A stretch of 64,000 nucleotides of DNA from Larimichthys crocea. Lineage: Eukaryota; Chordata; Actinopteri; Sciaenidae. Position 1 is the first letter of the stretch; each line of letters begins with the position of its first letter. This document shows, piece after piece, positions 60,501-64,000 of this stretch. A program made the position numbers and the translations under genes. Under the pieces are notes generated by a model, which did not search any database, was not told the origin of the DNA, and was given only the letters and a program-made list of their open reading frames with translations. The stretch is taken from the NCBI RefSeq assembly GCF_000972845.2, contig NC_040013.1:248001-312000 (forward strand), read 5' to 3'.

Positions 60501-61593
60501 TCACTAAACAAAGTCTTTAGAGGACGTTTTCTGATTCATCCATGGCATATGAAAGAGGCACGTACATTTGCTAAATGTGTATATGTATTAGACTACTGTG
60601 TGGTAGGGATGTTTGGTGTTGATAGGATTAGCCATATGCAACTGTAAGTGATAAGAGAGTGATCTCCCAGCCTGGTCATACCTCGTCCTCCAGATTAAAC
60701 AAGTGTCCTGTGAGGACGTGTCTCTCTCCTTGCTCACAGTCCTGTCACGGTAAATGCATGCAGAGCAAATCTGGGTCTGAGATGTCAGACGCTTTGATAG
60801 ATAGATGACTTACCCCAGAGGTCAGCATAAATACACAAGTTGTAGGATGTAATTAGAGGCCTGCTAGGGAGGTAGATGACTGGCAGATTAAAATCAGAGA
60901 GGAGACAAGCTGGGCTAGAGGAGGAATTAGATTCTGTTACATGTTCCTCTGCTTTATACAAGATTTTTGTGTTCCATGTACCTGTAAACACTTGTTTAGT
61001 CAGCATGTATGAACTGACTGCTTACATCCAGTGTTTAGTTTAGCAGATGTTTAATCCTGTCTACCTCCATCTGATGGAGGAAATCTGGGCCATGCTGTAG
61101 TTGGACTATTAACTCCATGTACTGTACTAGATTACTGTTACTACAATTACTACAAGTACTACTATCAAGCTACCACTCAAAACTCGAGTGTCTACTCGAG
61201 AGGAATTGAGTCGTCTCTCACTCTATGAATCACTTTACATTCAGATTAGTGGGTCTGTTACATTAGCATGTGCTTTCCAACCATAGTGACTGTCATTTTT
61301 AAGTCAGCCACTGGACAAAAGATCCAGTTAGTTATTTAAAAATGACGATGATCTGACATTATGAATGTAGAGCTAGTGGGTGGGCAACAGGCCAAAAATA
61401 AGGTAGCATGGTCAACAAAATTTGACTTTCCTTGGGATAATACACTGCTGGTAAGGTAGACCACTACCAACACCAGTCCTCAAAGATTCTTCAGGATACT
61501 AATAGAACCTAAAGAACAATTTAAATGTTCAACAAGGGCTGCTTGTAATCAAAACGTATCCGTCTAGTGTTTGTATAAGATACATACTTCATA
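57562..61593. other. No gene seen
   Basis: Unique to weakly repetitive. 57720-57800 has two inverted GGGCGTGGC/ACACGCCCC motifs that look like part of a small dispersed repeat. 59690-60200 is a repeat-poor block with frames on both strands but no domain. Confidence 0.35.
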
Positions 61594-62195
61594 CTTAAAG
61601 TCACACTGTGTAAATTTCCTATCATAAAGAAAACAGATTTGAAATAATTTTGTTGTCACAATGACTTGTGCCCAGATGAACGGTGTCTCTGTCATTCCCA
61701 CTCTGTGCCGCGTACATCTGTTCTCACACTATGTAACTTTGTGTGTGATCACCTTCATGCAACACTTCAAGTCACACACCACCAACTATTTCACTGATTT
61801 TGGTGAAACTGGATCATATTTTTATAGAGAAAATGTTTATTGCTCTGTGTTAACAATGCTCAGCAGCCTCTGTTGACATGGCAGAGATGACATTGACAGA
61901 AGCATCTAAGAAGCAAAAAAGAGAGGTGACCGAGTAAGATGCCACCCAGGCAAGAGACGTTGGTGAGAGCTTGGTGAAATAAACGGCTGAAAGACAGACG
62001 TCGAGCTGGGCTGACTGCTGTTGGACTAGTCAGTAATATAAGCTGCTGCTATGTCTGCTCTTGGTGACCTGGTTGATGTTTGGCTGTTTGCAATCAGAAC
62101 AAATGGATGTGCACAGCTGTCCATATTTACAACTTTTTGGAATTCAAAGGACTAAATGGCAAAAATATCAATTTCTGCACAATGTTGATTTAAGG
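61594..62195. mobile_element. Non-autonomous TIR element, ~600 bp
   Basis: The left end, CTTAAAGTCACACTGTGTAA, and the reverse complement of the right end, CCTTAAATCAACATTGTGCA, form imperfect terminal inverted repeats. The left third aligns with 47247-47330. No transposase is present. It looks like a hAT-type MITE by its ends, but no 8-bp duplication could be fixed, so the superfamily is uncertain. Confidence 0.5.
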
Positions 62196-64000
62196 CATTT
62201 ATAACATCCAGAAAAATCTACTATTTAGTAGTTAAACTTGGCATGCTCTAAATAAAATGTGGAATACACATAATAAAACACACAATAAAATAACACAGCT
62301 GTAAATAGTGCTTTATTTTTCTATCTAGACAAAAACACTGTGTTGGTTTCTGATACCTGAAACTGATACATGCCACGTCATTTAATTGAAAATTATTTTA
62401 CAGAGAAACTTTGACATCATGTCAGGTATTTTCCATTTAGAACAGTAATCAACATCAACATAATAAGCGATAAGGAATATGCTCCATGATTTTACAGTGA
62501 AAAACTGCCAAACCATAACAGTAAAAGGCCGTAAAATATGTTATGAAGTATGACTGTGTATTCCTTTGTTGTCATATATCAAAACCTTTATTTATACACT
62601 TTTTTGAGGGAATTTCTACAAAATAAAGCAATATTTTGTATTAGAGACTGTTAATTGTACAGTAAAACACTGTAATATTTAATGGCATGTTTTACAGTCT
62701 GATCTTACTGTCATGGTTGGACAGAGACACTTTAAAATATGGAATAAAACACCAACCTTATATATCCACAGTTTACCAATATCCTTTTAGCGTAATATTA
62801 GAATTTTTTTTTTTTTTTACAGTGTGTCTACCCATGTGACCAGCTCCATTTATTATTTTTCAAACCTCTCTCCATGAAAACTAGCCTGGCCATAATGTCA
62901 TCTGTGTCGTAAAAACTGTGTTGGAATTAACAAAGGAGAAGAATCACTCCATGTGCCTGGAGCTGGGCAGATTCCCTCCACCTTTCATTTTTAGGATGCT
63001 AATAGTGTGGCTCTACCGCCACCAGACAGAGGGGTCACAAAGTCAATACAGAGGCTTGCTGAGTGTTAACAATGTGCTGCTGGGTGAGCGAGAGGAGGTC
63101 GGCAGCAGGGTGAGCAGGCTTTGTTGTGCCACATGGCTTCCAGGCTGAATATGGGCCATGAGGGAGTTGTTCACCCAATTGTCCTACTCTGGGTGACATG
63201 CATCCTCCCCATAGCAGCTCTGTTTAAATAGCTACACCCCCACTGACAGATGTATCTTTATTTAAGGATTTATTCTGTTTTTTTTCCCCTTACTTTGAAC
63301 AGGATTAGGATTATTTAGAGGGGATTAGTGTTATTTTTTATGGATAATGTCAGAGTTTGTGTCAACGGGGATAAACTGAGGGGGCCATTGGCTGCCTGTT
63401 TGATGTTAGTTTGAGCTGTTTGTTTGACATGAAGTGAACTGCGAGTGAAGTGCTCTCTGTCGTATTATCTGTGTGTCATCAGGAATCATACAGCTGCATA
63501 TTTACAATTCAATAAAGGCAACAAATAACTATTTTTATATGTGAATACAAAAAAGACTGGACTTGTTAGAGCTATATTGAACCACACAAACAAAAATACA
63601 AAAATAGTCTATGTTAACTACATTATGTGCAAGTGTATAAATGTTTTTTATAATAATAAAAATATAATAACAATAATAATACTTATTTAGAATATTTTAA
63701 TTTAAAAAAAAGTTAATTAATTAATTAATTTGTAAATGTCTTTGCCGATCATGCTTCATGTCGTTTAACACTGTATTTTTTAACATGTTTGAAATTTCCT
63801 GCATCGTCTCTATTTTGAATTAAACCAAGTTTGGCTGTAAGCAGTTAATCAGGTGTCTTATAGGTATACACCTTTATAAATGAGTTGTATAAATGTCACA
63901 AGTCACAGTTTTTTTTCATATCCACACATGACCTGTGGTCAGTTTGTTCTGGGTTTTCTGGTCCAAAGTCAGGCAAATAAATAATGTCCTAAACATAAGA
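62196..64000. other. No gene seen; AT-rich right end
   Basis: Apart from a GC-richer block at about 62920-63240 without coding signature, this is AT-rich with AATAAT and (TTAA)n runs at 63640-63735. Confidence 0.4.

Overview
The window is vertebrate, almost certainly teleost fish, nuclear DNA. It is AT-rich and full of microsatellites. Its transposons are of kinds typical of fish: a sushi-type Ty3/gypsy chromovirus, an L2-clade LINE whose ORF1 carries an esterase, Rex1/jockey-like LINE pieces, tRNA-derived SINEs and small TIR elements. No multi-exon host gene, rRNA, genuine tRNA gene or CRISPR array can be supported. Most open frames are short chance frames or transposon relics, so the window reads as intergenic or deep intronic DNA.

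Layout. 1-7.4 kb: a tRNA-type SINE at the left edge, a TIR-element end, microsatellites, an 88-nt all-purine tract, and a weak minus-strand candidate secreted-protein first exon (5317-5520). 7.4-8.35 kb: an inactive LINE reverse-transcriptase fragment on the minus strand and another TIR-element end. 8.35-29.8 kb: mostly unique sequence with SINE fragments, a 346-bp MITE with pogo/Tigger-like ends (17815-18160), a higher-order minisatellite (20.7-21.06 kb), a small cysteine-containing open frame (21958-22170), a perfect RFX X-box palindrome (23000) and a perfect 17-bp hairpin (24687-24724).

29.85-41.8 kb is a nested transposon cluster. A Rex1-like LINE fragment is interrupted, or at least abutted, by a complete but inactive chromovirus (30607-35952; two LTRs, gag, protease, RT, RNase H, integrase and a chromodomain relic). 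Next comes an L2 LINE (about 36240-41820). Its ORF1 is split by the 3' end of another L2 (about 36909-37723), and its ORF2 endonuclease is split by a Tc1/mariner-like element with perfect 58-bp inverted repeats (38585-39899).

41.8-64 kb: unique sequence with a degenerate hAT-like MITE (45354-45718), long and short members of a second TIR family (61594-62195 and 47247-47404), a compound microsatellite (48929-49002) and a tRNA-derived SINE (57310-57561). Several GC-richer, repeat-poor blocks look like possible conserved non-coding elements, but only alignment could show this.

The most informative observation is in the chromovirus. Ten bases lying two nucleotides after its 5' LTR are an exact reverse complement of a site inside the same LTR, 31 bp downstream of a TATA motif. 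That is the arrangement expected for Tf1/sushi-type self-primed reverse transcription.
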